A program made the translations under genes and the position numbers. Positions 32,843-43,692 of a stretch of DNA of 64,000 nt are shown in pieces. The notes below the pieces were generated by a model. That model saw only the letters and a list, made by a program, of their open reading frames with translations, was not told the DNA's origin and ran no database searches. Source of the stretch: Pseudaminobacter soli (ex Zhang et al. 2022) (lineage in GTDB: Bacteria; Pseudomonadota; Alphaproteobacteria; Rhizobiales; Rhizobiaceae); assembly GCF_014595955.1 (NCBI RefSeq), contig NZ_JABVCF010000008.1:1-64000 (forward strand). The letters run 5' to 3'. How positions within the stretch are numbered: the first letter of the stretch is position 1; each line of letters begins with the position of its first letter.

Positions 32843-34498
32843 TCAGACGATGTCGAAATCCGCCGCCTTCGAATGCTTGATCAGTTCGGCAAGGCCGGCG
32901 GCGTATTCGGCACCAGCGCCATCGGCATCGTTTTGGAACGTGCCCGTGTCGGTGGCGTAAGCCTTGCTGCGGCCGGGCTCTTCCGCAGGGGCCTGGATGT
33001 CGGCCGCGAAGTCGGAAGCGCCCTGCGGGCCCGCCTTCGTCAACGACTTGAAGTGCCCATTGCCCCAGTCGATCGTGTCGTGCTTCGCGCTGAAGTCTAT
33101 GAACTTGTCGGCGTGCTTGGCACCCAGCGCTTGGAAGAACGCATAGGCGTCCGCGCCGGCAATTCCCTTGTGCCAGTCGCCGCTGGCGTTCTCGGCCGTC
33201 GCATCCCCGGACTGGTGCCACTTTTCATGTCCGCGGCCGCCGCTCATCCAGTGCCCGATCCCCTTCCAGCCGTGGCCGTTGTCGCCGGTGTTGCCGGTGA
33301 CCTCCGGCGCCGGCTCGTTGCCTGACGTGTCGGTCGGCGCTGCGTCCACTGCATCGTCGGTCGGCGCCGCGTCCACCGCATCGTCGGTCGGTGCCGCGTC
33401 CACCGCATCGTCGGTCGGCGCTGCGTCCACCGCATCGTCGGTCGGTGCCGCGTCCACCGCATCGTCGGTCGGTGCCGCGTCCACCGCATCGTCGGTCGGT
33501 GCCGCGTCCACCGCATCGTTGGTCGCCGGCGCCTCCGCTTCGGAGCCCGGGTCGAGATCGTGGCTGCCTGACATCGACGCCTCATCGCCGCCATCTTCGG
33601 TGGCGTCGGCCACCTGATCGCCGGGCTGATCGTCGGCGGCATCGGCCACCTGATCGTCGGCGCCGTCGTCGTCCGGATCAATCGTCACGTCGGCGTCGTC
33701 CATGCCGACTACCGCGTCGGTGCCGTCGGTGACAGCGGAGGTGTCTGGGGCAGCGCTGGCGCTATTCCGCTCAAGGAACAAATTCTGCAGTTCCTGCGAG
33801 TCGGCGATCGTAGTCGTGCCGAGTTGTGAGCCCCATGCATAAGCATAGTCGAAGGCGGGCGATGGAACATTCTCGTCCCAGTGCTCCATCATGACCTGCA
33901 TCTGCTCGGCGGTCGGGAGAGCGTACTTGCTGTCGGTGTCGGTCACGTATTCTCCGCCACCGAAGGTCTGGTAGACCGGCACGATCTGGTCGACCGGAAT
34001 GCCGGCTTCGACCGCTGCGGCCACCGTCCTGTCGATCATCTCGAAATCGACCGGACCCGACTCCGAGCGAACGGGGTAAGGATCCAGCCCGTAATAGTCG
34101 ATGCCGGTATTTTCCGGATTGAAGTTGCCCTCAAAGCTCGGTTCGGCCGAGGAACCCGTGTTCATCATCGTGATGAAGGTCTTGGCGCCGAGTACGTTGT
34201 CATGGATGTAGTCCGACTCCGCCTTTAGGTTTTCGGCGGTGGCGTAGGTGCCCCACTGTCCCGTCGGATCGGGCTCGTCGGCTAGGAAGAAGCCGAACAG
34301 CTGGTCATTTCCTTTGAAGGCGTCGACCTTGTCCCTGAAGGAGGACGTAGCGCCGTCGACCTCGTCCAGCCAGACCAGACCCATCATGCCGTCAGGCAGC
34401 GCGTTGAGCTCCTCGACGGATTGCACGTCGACCAGATTGAACCCTGCGGTCCCGATTTCCGCGGCAGAGCCACCCGATGTGTAGTGTAGAGTCGCCAT
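32843..34498 (-). CDS. Acidic repeat protein with TIM-barrel-like N-terminus, possibly secreted by type I
   Basis: The protein has 551 residues from the ATG at 34498 (AAGGAA upstream). The first 250 residues look like a glycosidase-like barrel: LFGFFLADEPDPTGQW, TGIDYYGLDPYPVRSE, VPVYQTFGGGEY, and AFDYAYAWGSQLG. A very acidic linker follows, containing seven DDAVDAAPT repeats (about residues 330-392). The C-terminal 150 residues (FFQALGAKHADKFIDFSAKHDTIDWG) end in AADFDIV. No signal peptide is present, and an acidic protein ending in a short hydrophobic/Asp tail is typical of type I secretion substrates. The function is not known. Confidence 0.75.
   Translation of the reverse strand: MATLHYTSGGSAAEIGTAGFNLVDVQSVEELNALPDGMMGLVWLDEVDGATSSFRDKVDAFKGNDQLFGFFLADEPDPTGQWGTYATAENLKAESDYIHDNVLGAKTFITMMNTGSSAEPSFEGNFNPENTGIDYYGLDPYPVRSESGPVDFEMIDRTVAAAVEAGIPVDQIVPVYQTFGGGEYVTDTDSKYALPTAEQMQVMMEHWDENVPSPAFDYAYAWGSQLGTTTIADSQELQNLFLERNSASAAPDTSAVTDGTDAVVGMDDADVTIDPDDDGADDQVADAADDQPGDQVADATEDGGDEASMSGSHDLDPGSEAEAPATNDAVDAAPTDDAVDAAPTDDAVDAAPTDDAVDAAPTDDAVDAAPTDDAVDAAPTDDAVDAAPTDTSGNEPAPEVTGNTGDNGHGWKGIGHWMSGGRGHEKWHQSGDATAENASGDWHKGIAGADAYAFFQALGAKHADKFIDFSAKHDTIDWGNGHFKSLTKAGPQGASDFAADIQAPAEEPGRSKAYATDTGTFQNDADGAGAEYAAGLAELIKHSKAADFDIV
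33329..33517. repeat. Seven tandem 27-bp repeats inside the acidic protein gene
   Basis: Unit GTCGGTCGGTGCCGCGTCCA followed by CCGCATC, seven copies with few silent differences (GGC/GGT, GCT/GCC, ACT/ACC). It encodes the nonapeptide DDAVDAAPT on the minus strand. Near identity suggests recent expansion and likely copy-number variation. Confidence 0.95.
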
Positions 34499-35598
34499 CA
34501 AAATTCCTTTGCAGCTTCACCCACCCGCAGCCTGCGACCATAGGGATGCTGAGGCTCTCAACAAGCAAAACATCGACATACCCGAATGCAACCGGCGGTT
34601 TATCTTAGTTTTCACAACCATCCATTGCGAATTCGAAAATGTTATTTTGACTAACTCCCTAGGTTTGAAGTGATTTTTGGCTGTATTGATTTTGGCCATT
34701 TTCCGCCTTTCCCACGGCATGGAGATCAATTCTGTCCGTCAGCTTCAATTACTCCCGCCCTCGAGCGCCATATCTTTGGATCCGACCTGGGGACGGCACG
34801 TCCGGCAAAGTCAGCCTCTACCCGAGAAGATCAGCGGCGACGTTCGTGAAGATGCGCCCAGCGAGGCGTCGCCAGCGACCCGAGGCGGGGGCGCCGTGGG
34901 TCCTTCGTCAGGATTCAACGCGAGGTGGCGAAATCAGCTGTGGATAACTTCAGCTCGAGCCACTTTCCAAGAAGCCTGTGACGCTTGCAACACGTGCGCC
35001 CGACCTGAGGAGGCGGAGGGGGACCCGCCAGCCGACCCGCTCTGGCGACTGCGTTTATTTCAGTACTTCCTTCACCGTTCGAAGTACTGGGACCAGGCAA
35101 CGAAATCGCCGAACATCGTCATCCTCGATCAAGGATACCTGCAGACAATTGGCTCTCTGGCGATCTTCAACGGCTCGGCCGACACCGCCGCACTGTCAAG
35201 GCTCGCGGCCTGGCGCGGGAAGCCGACATCGCGATCAGGGTGGCAATGCCGGCGTCCTGCCCGCCCGTCGCGCCTGCGGCCGGCTTGATCTCGCGCGGAG
35301 CGTGCTCCATTTCGCGCTGAGCAAGCCGCTGACGGCGGCGGCGAGAGTGGCGGCAGTGGGAAGCGCTCTCATCATCTTCCATACGGAGCCGTGGAGCGAA
35401 CACAAGATCAGCCTCGCGCGGCAGCCGGCATACTCTGGCCATGGCGGTGTGGAATGTCGCAATGGCGACACACACATACGGAGGAGCCTCGGCATACTGC
35501 CAGGCCTCATGCACGCAGGCTCGACACTTGGTTTGCATGCCTTGGGGGGACGACGACAGCCCCATGGCGGCAGCGCAAAGTAGAGAAGGGGAAGTTCC
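34499..35598. other. 1.1-kb region without a recognised gene
   Basis: Several overlapping frames exist on both strands (for example at 34677-35288 and 35167-35880) but none shows a family signature, a ribosome site or consistent codon use. The first 200 bp are AT-rich and probably hold the promoter of the acidic repeat protein. The last 20 bp contain GAAGGGGAAG, the ribosome site of the next gene. Confidence 0.5.
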
Positions 35599-36954
35599 AT
35601 GCGTATTGCAGTCATAGGCAGCGGCTATGTCGGGCTCGTCTCCGGCGCCTGCCTTTCCGATTTCGGCCACGACGTCACCTGCATCGACAAGGATGAGCGA
35701 AAGATCGAGGCGCTGCGGCGCGGGGAGATGCCAATCTACGAACCTGGGCTCGACTCGATCGTCGCCGGCAACGTCAAGATGGGCCGGCTGGCTTTCTCGA
35801 CCGAGCTGGGGCCGGCCGTCGAGGTCGCCGACGTGGTATTCATTGCGGTCGGGACGCCGTCGCGAAGGGGGGACGGCCATGCCGACCTGTCCTATGTCTA
35901 TGCCGCGGCGCGCGAACTGGCGCAGTCGCTCCGAGGCTTCACCGTTGTGGCGACCAAGTCGACCGTGCCGGTCGGCACCGGCGACGAGATCGACCGGATC
36001 ATACGCGAGACCAATCCCGCGGCCGACGTTGCGGTGGTCTCCAACCCGGAATTTCTGCGCGAAGGAAATGCCATCGACGATTTCCGCCGCCCAGACCGGA
36101 TCGTCGTCGGAATAGCCGACGAGCGTGCCCGCCAGGTGATGACCGAAGTCTATCGCCCTCTTTACCTGAACCAGGCACCGCTGGTCTTCACCACGCGGCG
36201 GACCTCCGAGCTGATCAAATATGCGGGCAACGCTTTCCTCGCCATGAAGATCACGTTCATGAACGAGATCGCCGATCTTTGCGAGGAAGCCGGCGCCAAC
36301 GTCCAGGATGTGGCCCGCGGCATCGGGCTCGACCAGCGGATCGGTTCAAAGTTCCTGCACGCAGGTCCGGGCTACGGTGGTTCGTGCTTCCCCAAGGACA
36401 CGCTGGCGCTCATCAAGTCGGCACAGGATCTCGGCAAGCCTCTGCGCCTGGTCGAGACGACCGTTGCCGTCAACGACACCCGCAAGCGCGCGATGGCGCG
36501 CAAGGTGATCGCTGCCTGCGGCGGAGACGTGCGCGGCCGCAAGATCTCGATACTGGGCCTGACCTTCAAGCCGAACACCGACGACATGCGGGAGTCGCCG
36601 GCGCTGACCATCATCCAGGCCCTGCAGGATGCGGGCGCGCGGGTTGCCGCCTACGATCCCGAGGGGATGGAGCAAGCGCGATCGCTGCTCGAGAATGTGA
36701 CGTTCGGCTCTGATCCCTATGACGCCGCCGAAGGCGCCGAGGCGCTGGTCATCGTCACCGAGTGGAACGCCTTCCGCGCCATGGACTTCCAACGGCTGAA
36801 GTCGATCATGGCCACGCCGCTGCTGGTCGACCTGCGCAACATCTACCGCAAGGAAGAGATCCGGCCGCACGGTTTCGCCTATGTCAGCGTCGGCCGTCCC
36901 GCGGAGGACTATCTCAGCCCGCTGCACATAGCGCGGGATGCCGCGCAGGCTTGA
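35599..36954 (+). CDS. ugd: UDP-glucose 6-dehydrogenase
   Basis: It oxidises UDP-glucose to UDP-glucuronate for exopolysaccharide or lipopolysaccharide. The 451 residues have an N-terminal NAD fold (IAVIGSGYVGLVSGACLSDF), the central helix with ELIKYAGNAFLAMKITFMNE, the catalytic cysteine in GPGYGGSCFPKDT (near 262) and the C-terminal domain GLTFKPNTDDMRESPA. All catalytic parts are present. AGGGGAAG precedes ATG. It stands alone, without polysaccharide genes nearby. Confidence 0.95.
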   Translation: MRIAVIGSGYVGLVSGACLSDFGHDVTCIDKDERKIEALRRGEMPIYEPGLDSIVAGNVKMGRLAFSTELGPAVEVADVVFIAVGTPSRRGDGHADLSYVYAAARELAQSLRGFTVVATKSTVPVGTGDEIDRIIRETNPAADVAVVSNPEFLREGNAIDDFRRPDRIVVGIADERARQVMTEVYRPLYLNQAPLVFTTRRTSELIKYAGNAFLAMKITFMNEIADLCEEAGANVQDVARGIGLDQRIGSKFLHAGPGYGGSCFPKDTLALIKSAQDLGKPLRLVETTVAVNDTRKRAMARKVIAACGGDVRGRKISILGLTFKPNTDDMRESPALTIIQALQDAGARVAAYDPEGMEQARSLLENVTFGSDPYDAAEGAEALVIVTEWNAFRAMDFQRLKSIMATPLLVDLRNIYRKEEIRPHGFAYVSVGRPAEDYLSPLHIARDAAQA

Positions 36955-37081
36955 GGTGCAAAGGGCCTCTACTCCGCGCTCGTGAGATTGCCGACGAGCC
37001 GACGCTCGACCGTCTGCTGAGCAAATGCCGCAGCAGGCGACGGCCATGTCGGTGGACGACAGCCTCTTTCATAAGTGAGAC

Positions 37082-38188
<1,107 letters not shown>

Positions 38189-38192
38189 TTCC

Positions 38193-38615
38193 TCAATCCT
38201 TTGGCTTAACGGCCCACATCTCGATTTCCAGCAGGAAACCTGGCAGCAGCACAGCCTGGACCGCGGTGCGGACCGGCAACGGCTCCTGCATCAGTTCCTG
38301 ATAGACCGAGTTGAAGCGGGCCCAGTCGCCGAGGTCGGCCACGTAGACGTTGACCTTGAATACGTCGGCGAAAGTGCAGCCGGCGCTGGCGAGTTGCATG
38401 GCACAGTTCTCAAGCGTTGCGCGCGCCTGCTCCTCCATGGTGCTGCCGATGATGTTGCCGTCCATGTCGATGGCAACCTGGCCGGAAATGACGACCAGCC
38501 GTGAGGCGTCGACCTCGAGGACGGGCGAATACGGCCCGGCGGTCGCGTGCTGCCGCGCGCCTTGCGGGCGGCCGATCAGCGGATGATGGCCTGTTACGCT
38601 GGTGAAATCTGTCAT
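38193..38615 (-). CDS. RidA family protein
   Basis: An enamine/imine deaminase homologue, 140 residues. Visible are [40 protein letters not shown], the helix [34 protein letters not shown] and the closing [21 protein letters not shown] with the substrate arginine in R-T-A-V. It removes reactive imines made by dehydratases or oxidases. Its presence inside the transporter operon suggests the imported compound is nitrogenous or yields an imine. Confidence 0.88.
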   Translation of the reverse strand: MTDFTSVTGHHPLIGRPQGARQHATAGPYSPVLEVDASRLVVISGQVAIDMDGNIIGSTMEEQARATLENCAMQLASAGCTFADVFKVNVYVADLGDWARFNSVYQELMQEPLPVRTAVQAVLLPGFLLEIEMWAVKPKD

Positions 38616-38618
38616 GCC

Positions 38619-39506
38619 TTATCCTTTAACTGCGCCGCTCAGCAGGCCCTCGACGACAAAGCGCCAGACGAGGACGACCAGCACGAGCGTCGGAACGATC
38701 GCAATGAAGATCGCGGTATTGAGTAGACTCCAAGAAACGTCGGTGTTGCGGGCCAGCGCCGCCATCACGACGGAGACCGGCCGGGTAGCGGCGTCGCCGG
38801 AAAGCACCATCGAGAACATGTACTCCGAATAGGAGAGCATGAACGCGAACAGGCCGGTGGCGCCGATCGACGGCAGCGACAGCGGCAGGGCAATGCGGAA
38901 GAAGGTCTGGAATCGGCTGCAATGGTCGAGCACCGCCGCTTCGAACAACTCGTTCGGCATCTTTCGGAAGAAGACGGAGAGGATCAGGATCGTAAAAGGC
39001 AGCGCCTTGGCCGTGTGGACGAGAATGATGCCGGCCTGCGTTCCTGTCAGGCCCAGCGACTGGAGCATGATGTAGACGGGCGTGACGAGCGCCACGGACG
39101 GCACCAGCGGGGACAGGATCAGGAACATGAAGGTCAGTCCCTTGCCTGGAAAGAAATAGCGGGCGAAGGCGAAGGCGGCCGGGGCCCCAAACAGGATGTT
39201 CAGGGCCATCGACGACAGGGCGACGATGCTGCTGTTGAGCAGGCTGCGGGGAACCTGCCGCGCGGCGTCCGAGATCATCGCTGGATTGGCGTTCTCGGCG
39301 CTATAGGAATCCGGAAGCTGACCGGTGAAGATGTAGCGGTAGGTCTCGAAGTTCAGCCCTTCCGAGAAGAGGCCCTTGCCGTCGTCGAAGAGGACGCGGT
39401 CGGGAACCATGCTGCCGATCAACGACAAGATGACCGGACCGCCCGTGAACAGCAGGATCAGGGCGGCGAAGAAAAAGGTCAGCAAGCGGCTGGGGCGCCC
39501 TGGCAT
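38619..39506 (-). CDS. ABC transporter permease, MalG/UgpE type
   Basis: An inner-membrane permease with six predicted helices, 295 residues from the ATG at 39506, which directly follows the stop of the other permease. The EAA loop reads ELFEAAVLDHCSRFQTFFRIALPLSLP, the contact for the ATPase. The longer frame to 39554 lies inside the other permease gene and is not used. Between helices 1 and 2 there is an extended periplasmic loop, usual for this subfamily. It lies next to the second permease and RidA. Confidence 0.9.
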   Translation of the reverse strand: MPGRPSRLLTFFFAALILLFTGGPVILSLIGSMVPDRVLFDDGKGLFSEGLNFETYRYIFTGQLPDSYSAENANPAMISDAARQVPRSLLNSSIVALSSMALNILFGAPAAFAFARYFFPGKGLTFMFLILSPLVPSVALVTPVYIMLQSLGLTGTQAGIILVHTAKALPFTILILSVFFRKMPNELFEAAVLDHCSRFQTFFRIALPLSLPSIGATGLFAFMLSYSEYMFSMVLSGDAATRPVSVVMAALARNTDVSWSLLNTAIFIAIVPTLVLVVLVWRFVVEGLLSGAVKG

Positions 39507-39507
39507 C

Positions 39508-40386
39508 TCATTCCCTCTCGAAAAGATCGGAAGGCAGCGCCCGCGTGATCGCAACGATCAGGACGGCCGAGATGGAAACGACGATGAAAGCGACCGCGGA
39601 GCCTGCGCCGAAGTCGTACATGGAAAAGCTCTCCCGCCAGATCTGGAAGGACAGCAGCGTGGTCGCAGTGCCTGGCCCGCCGCCGGTCATGGCGTAGACG
39701 AGGTCGTAGCTCGTGAAGGCGGTGAGCGCGTTGTAGACGGTAAGCACCACGATCATCGCTTTGATCTCGGGAAAGACGATGTGGCGGAAACGCTTGAAGC
39801 GGCTGCGGCAGTCGATCGCGGCCGCCTCCAGCGTTTCAGGATTGATGGCCGCCAGTGCCGCCATGATCAGCACGACGGCGAATGGAACCTGGGTCCAGAC
39901 ATGGGCCACGACGACCGCCACAAGGGCGAGCCGCGGCGAGGTCAGCCAAGGGATCGAACCGTCGATCAGGTTGAGCTCCCGGAGGATGCCGTTGAGCACG
40001 CCAAAGCTCGGGTGGAAGACCCAGATCCATAGGACCGCGCTGATCGCCCCGGGTAATACCCAGGGCAGAAGCACGACCGAGCGCACAAGTTGGGAACCGA
40101 AGAAGCGGCGCTGCAGGAAGAGAGCGACCAGCGTGCCAATGACGACCACAGAGGGCGCGGCCAGCAACGTGAAGACGAGGGAATTGCGAATGGCGTCCCA
40201 GAAGTAGTTGCTGGTGACAACACGCTGGTAGTTGTCGAGGCCGACGAAGGGCTCCCCCGGGAAGAGGAGCGTCACCGAATGGAGGCTCGTCCACAGGGCA
40301 TGGGCGACCGGATAGATCGTCATGACCGCGACCGGTAGGAGTGCCGGAAGCAGCCAGGGCGCCGGGAAGCGTTTCAGGGACCACAT
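39508..40386 (-). CDS. ABC transporter permease, MalF/UgpA type
   Basis: The partner permease, 292 residues with six hydrophobic helices. EAA loop: ETLEAAAIDCRSRFKRFRHIVFPEIK. The N-terminus starts MWSLKRFPAPWLLPALLPVAV. Gene order on this strand is binding protein, MalF-type, MalG-type, RidA, ATPase, which gives a complete carbohydrate-uptake-1-family importer. Confidence 0.9.
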   Translation of the reverse strand: MWSLKRFPAPWLLPALLPVAVMTIYPVAHALWTSLHSVTLLFPGEPFVGLDNYQRVVTSNYFWDAIRNSLVFTLLAAPSVVVIGTLVALFLQRRFFGSQLVRSVVLLPWVLPGAISAVLWIWVFHPSFGVLNGILRELNLIDGSIPWLTSPRLALVAVVVAHVWTQVPFAVVLIMAALAAINPETLEAAAIDCRSRFKRFRHIVFPEIKAMIVVLTVYNALTAFTSYDLVYAMTGGGPGTATTLLSFQIWRESFSMYDFGAGSAVAFIVVSISAVLIVAITRALPSDLFERE

Positions 40387-40452
40387 CGGAAAGTCGGCCG
40401 CGCTTTCATGAAGGAGGAAGGACGGCGCCGGAGCGCCGCCCGCCGACTCTGC

Positions 40453-41733
40453 CTACCGGTTTGCGAACTGCTCCTTGAGCTGGCTCCAGCGCTCGGCGCC
40501 ATCCTTCGTGGTCTGCTCGACGCTGGCTTCGCCGACCATGGCCTTTGCGAGCAACGGCCGGAAATAAGCCGACCAGACGGAACTGTATTCGGTGTAGGTG
40601 CCAGCCTTGGCGATGGCCGCCTGCGCGCCCAGGGCCTTCACGTCCGTCCATTTGCCCCAGGCGTCGATCACGTCCTTGTCCTCGAAGAGCGGCAACTGAC
40701 CGAAGCCCAATCCCTTCTCGACTGCCCAGCGCTTCGCCACCGTGTATGGCTTGCCGGCCATGAAGTTCACGAACTTCCAGGCCGCTTCGGCCCGTGCCGG
40801 ATCGCCGGCTGCCTGCGCGGTCACTACGTAGGATTTAGCGAAGCCGAGCGTCGAATGCGTCGCCCCCGGCATCGGAGCGAGTGCGAATTCGCCGGCGCGC
40901 GGCTGGTCGGCGGCGTTGTTCAGGGCGGCCAGCACATAGGTGAAGACGATGGTGAAAGCGTGCTTGCCCGTGTTCATCGCCGGGATGATCTTGGACTCGT
41001 GCGTCTCCGACTGAACGAGGCCCTTGGCGTAGGCGTCGGCGATCCACTGCAACTGCTTGTAGGCTTCGTTGTTCGGGTCGGCGAACAGAGGGTCGAGATC
41101 CTTGTCGAACAGTTCGGCCCCGCGCCCATAGGCCTGCGCGACGAAGGCATCGTAGAAGTTGGGGAGTTCCTGATTGTACTCGTAGACGATCGGGTGCTCC
41201 ATGCCGCCGGCCTTGAGCTTCTCCGCGGCTGCAGTCACCTCTTCCCAGGTCGCCGGAACGGGGATGCCGGCGTCGGCCAGGATCTTCTTGTTGTAGATGA
41301 AGGAGATCGTGTCCGAGTAATAGGGCAGGCCATAGACCTTGTCCTTGTAGGTCACGTCGGTCAGGGCAAAGCCGGCAATGTCCTTCGTCAGCCCTTCCAC
41401 TGCGCCGGCAGGCGCCACCGAATCCAGCGGCGCAATGAAACCGGCAGCGGCCCATGCCGGCAACCAATCCTGACCGCCATAGATCACATCGGTCTTGGTG
41501 TCGCCGCGGAAGCGCAGCACGATGCTGTCCTGGTAGTCCGGCCAGGTGTAGTCGGTGACCTTGACCTTGATCCCGGGGTTCGCTTCCTCGAATTTCTTCA
41601 CATTGTCCTGGATCGTCTCCAGGGAATAGTTCCACACGACGAAGTCGAGCGTGACGTCCTCCGCCCACGCTGGATGAGCCGTCAGAACGGCTGAAGTCAG
41701 CGCGCCCGCGGCAAGCAATGCCGTTATCTTCAA
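40453..41733 (-). CDS. ABC transporter solute-binding protein, family 1
   Basis: The periplasmic receptor of the importer. A TTG at 41733 with GGAGGAGCAC upstream gives 426 residues beginning with a clean signal peptide (KITALLAAGALTSAVLTAHPAWA); the ATG 60 bases earlier gives no signal peptide and is rejected. The mature part reads LDFVVWNYSLETIQDNVKKFEEANPGIKVKV and has the usual family-1 signature region. The ligand is not evident: family 1 members bind sugars, polyols and glycerol phosphates. A sigma-70-like promoter lies at 41824-41853. Confidence 0.9.
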   Translation of the reverse strand: MKITALLAAGALTSAVLTAHPAWAEDVTLDFVVWNYSLETIQDNVKKFEEANPGIKVKVTDYTWPDYQDSIVLRFRGDTKTDVIYGGQDWLPAWAAAGFIAPLDSVAPAGAVEGLTKDIAGFALTDVTYKDKVYGLPYYSDTISFIYNKKILADAGIPVPATWEEVTAAAEKLKAGGMEHPIVYEYNQELPNFYDAFVAQAYGRGAELFDKDLDPLFADPNNEAYKQLQWIADAYAKGLVQSETHESKIIPAMNTGKHAFTIVFTYVLAALNNAADQPRAGEFALAPMPGATHSTLGFAKSYVVTAQAAGDPARAEAAWKFVNFMAGKPYTVAKRWAVEKGLGFGQLPLFEDKDVIDAWGKWTDVKALGAQAAIAKAGTYTEYSSVWSAYFRPLLAKAMVGEASVEQTTKDGAERWSQLKEQFANR

Positions 41734-41823
41734 GTGCTCCTCCTCTCCATTCGCGGCCGACGCCAGTCGCTTCCTTGGCCTGCGGTTCCCCATTTGATCG
41801 TTGACATTGGGCGTCAGGGTCGG

Positions 41824-41853
41824 ACTATAGAGACCAATTCAGATCAATAGCAA
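41824..41853 (-). promoter_or_regulatory. Candidate promoter of the transporter operon
   Basis: On the minus strand TTGCTA, 18 bp, TATAGT, about 90 bp before the TTG start of the binding protein. The box sequences are close to consensus. The GntR-type regulator encoded at 42934 may act here. Confidence 0.4.
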
Positions 41854-42014
41854 CTATTTCCCGCAACTCGGCCTTTCTTGCGGTCGCCCGATCTGCCGGG
41901 TGGATGCAGGACCATTCCTTTCAGTCGGCCGCAGCGACAATAGTCCCAAGCGTGCCCTTGCGTAAGCCTGATCATCACGGCAATCAGAAAGCGGCAATAT
42001 TCCAGAGCAAAACG

Positions 42015-42809
42015 ATGCGCTTCGAAGAACTCACGTCACCGGAAGTGGCAAGACTCGACCGCGACAAGACGGTGCTCGTCCTGCCGCTCGGCTCCGTGGA
42101 GCAGCATGGCAACCATATGCCGATCGGCACTGACACGCTGCTGGCTCATGCCGTGGCCCTCGCGGCAGCCGAACGATCCGCCGACAAAGTCGCCGTGCTC
42201 CCGCCGCCCTGGTACGGCTTCTCCGCCCATCACCTGCGCTTTGCAGGCAGCATTACGCTGAAGGCGCAGACCCTGATGGCGCTCACCGAGGACATCGTCG
42301 GCTCACTGGTCGGCCACGGCTTCCGCCGCATCCTGATCGTCAACGGGCATGGCGGAAACGGCGGCGTGATCGACGTGCTGGCCTCCACGCTCGGCCACAA
42401 GCATTACGGCCAAGCGCGGATCGCCGCCCTCACCTATTTCCAGTTGGCACGCGAGCAAATCGCCGCGCTGCGCCGCTCGGCGGCGGGCGGAATGGGCCAT
42501 GCCTGCGAGTTCGAGACGGCCATGGTGCAGCATATCCGGCCCGATCTGGTAAAGATGGAGCTTGCCGAAACGACCTATCCGGACCCCGGCTCGCGGTACC
42601 TGACGACGGACCTGCTCGGCGGATCGGCGGTACGGACCTACCTCGACTTCGCCGATCTTTCGCCCAGCGGCACGCTGGGCGACCCGTCGCTCGCAACCCC
42701 GGAAATGGGCGCGAAATTCTTCGACACTGCGGCCGGCGCCCTGGCCGCCTTCATCGATGATTTTCGCAGATGGGCGATTGCGAAGGACGCCCAGCCAAGC
42801 CAAGGCTAA
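42015..42809 (+). CDS. Creatininase-family amidohydrolase
   Basis: A metal-dependent hydrolase of 264 residues from the ATG at 42015. Metal motifs are LGSVEQHGNHMPIGTDTLLA (E and H near 29-31, D near 38), ILIVNGHGGNGG (near 111-122) and HACEFETAMV (near 159). Family members open creatinine or remove formyl groups, or act in cofactor synthesis. It is divergent from the transporter operon and followed by its probable regulator. Together with RidA it suggests a nitrogen-containing cyclic substrate. Confidence 0.88.
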   Translation: MRFEELTSPEVARLDRDKTVLVLPLGSVEQHGNHMPIGTDTLLAHAVALAAAERSADKVAVLPPPWYGFSAHHLRFAGSITLKAQTLMALTEDIVGSLVGHGFRRILIVNGHGGNGGVIDVLASTLGHKHYGQARIAALTYFQLAREQIAALRRSAAGGMGHACEFETAMVQHIRPDLVKMELAETTYPDPGSRYLTTDLLGGSAVRTYLDFADLSPSGTLGDPSLATPEMGAKFFDTAAGALAAFIDDFRRWAIAKDAQPSQG

Positions 42810-42933
42810 CGATTGGCGTCATCTGTCTCGGCTAGTTTAGCGCCGGGCGGCTGGCGATCCGCATTGCTCCGCAATGGTTGACAATAGAAGCACAACTCTG
42901 CTGATAGATGGTCTCTCGCCGGGGAGACCGTAA

Positions 42934-43671
42934 ATGCCCTCCGATACAGCTCCGCCGCAGTTGGCCGCCATCGCCACCAACGAGCGGGCTACGCCCTCGC
43001 TGGTCTATCGTGCTCTGCTGCGCAGCATCCGCGAAAGGCTCCTGGTTCCGGGAGCCAAGCTGCCCAACGAGCGCGATCTCGCGCAGCAGATGAACACCAG
43101 CCGCACCGCCGTCCGCAGCGCGCTGGCCATGATGGAGCGTCAGGGCCTCGTCTTGAGGCGCGTGGGTAGCGGGACCTATCTCACCGAGGACGCCGACCTC
43201 GTCTTCGATCGGATGGACCAGACCAGCATCGGTAATCATGAGGCGGTACCCTCCTTCGCCGAGATCGTCGAGGGTAGGCTGCTATTCGAGCCGGCAATGA
43301 TGCACCTCGTGGTCGGCCGCGTGCAGGAGGAAGACATCCTGGAGATGCGGCGTATCCTGGAGCTGATTCTCGAGTCACCCAACTGGGAGGACTTCAAGGA
43401 GCAGATCTACGCGCTGCACCGCCAGATCTTTGCGGCTACTAAGAACAAGTTCCTGGTGCAGATCATGGCGAGCATCCTCGACGACCGCCGCGCGGTGATG
43501 TTCGACGGCCGCGACACGGACAAGCCGGCGCCGGAACCCGTGCGGCAGCAGACGCACAAGGACCTGAAGGCCATTGTCGACGCCATCGCGGTGGGCAACG
43601 CAAGGCAGGCGGAAGAACTGGTCTCTGACCACCTCATGCGTACACTGGCGACGATCAATATCTGGCAGTGA
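42934..43671 (+). CDS. FadR-subfamily GntR regulator
   Basis: The protein has 245 residues. The winged HTH is at the N-terminus (ATPSLVYRALLRSIRERLLVPGAKLPNERDLAQQMNTSRTAV in pieces), followed by an all-helical FCD ligand domain with the metal-binding pattern of acid and histidines (EGRLLFEPAMMHLV, YALHRQIFAAT, VSDHLMRTLA). GGGGAG precedes the ATG. FadR-type proteins usually sense organic acids. It sits between the creatininase and kinase genes and is the likely local regulator of this cluster. Confidence 0.9.
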   Translation: MPSDTAPPQLAAIATNERATPSLVYRALLRSIRERLLVPGAKLPNERDLAQQMNTSRTAVRSALAMMERQGLVLRRVGSGTYLTEDADLVFDRMDQTSIGNHEAVPSFAEIVEGRLLFEPAMMHLVVGRVQEEDILEMRRILELILESPNWEDFKEQIYALHRQIFAATKNKFLVQIMASILDDRRAVMFDGRDTDKPAPEPVRQQTHKDLKAIVDAIAVGNARQAEELVSDHLMRTLATINIWQ

Positions 43672-43692
43672 CGGTAGGGGTGTCTGTCGGAC

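Noticed and set aside
33329-33517. Short regular repeats as a possible CRISPR array
   Set aside because: Units are head to tail with no spacers and encode a nonapeptide repeat in frame.
34677-35288. 203-codon plus-strand frame
   Set aside because: No ribosome site or domain, and it overlaps other equally poor frames; composition shows no coding bias.
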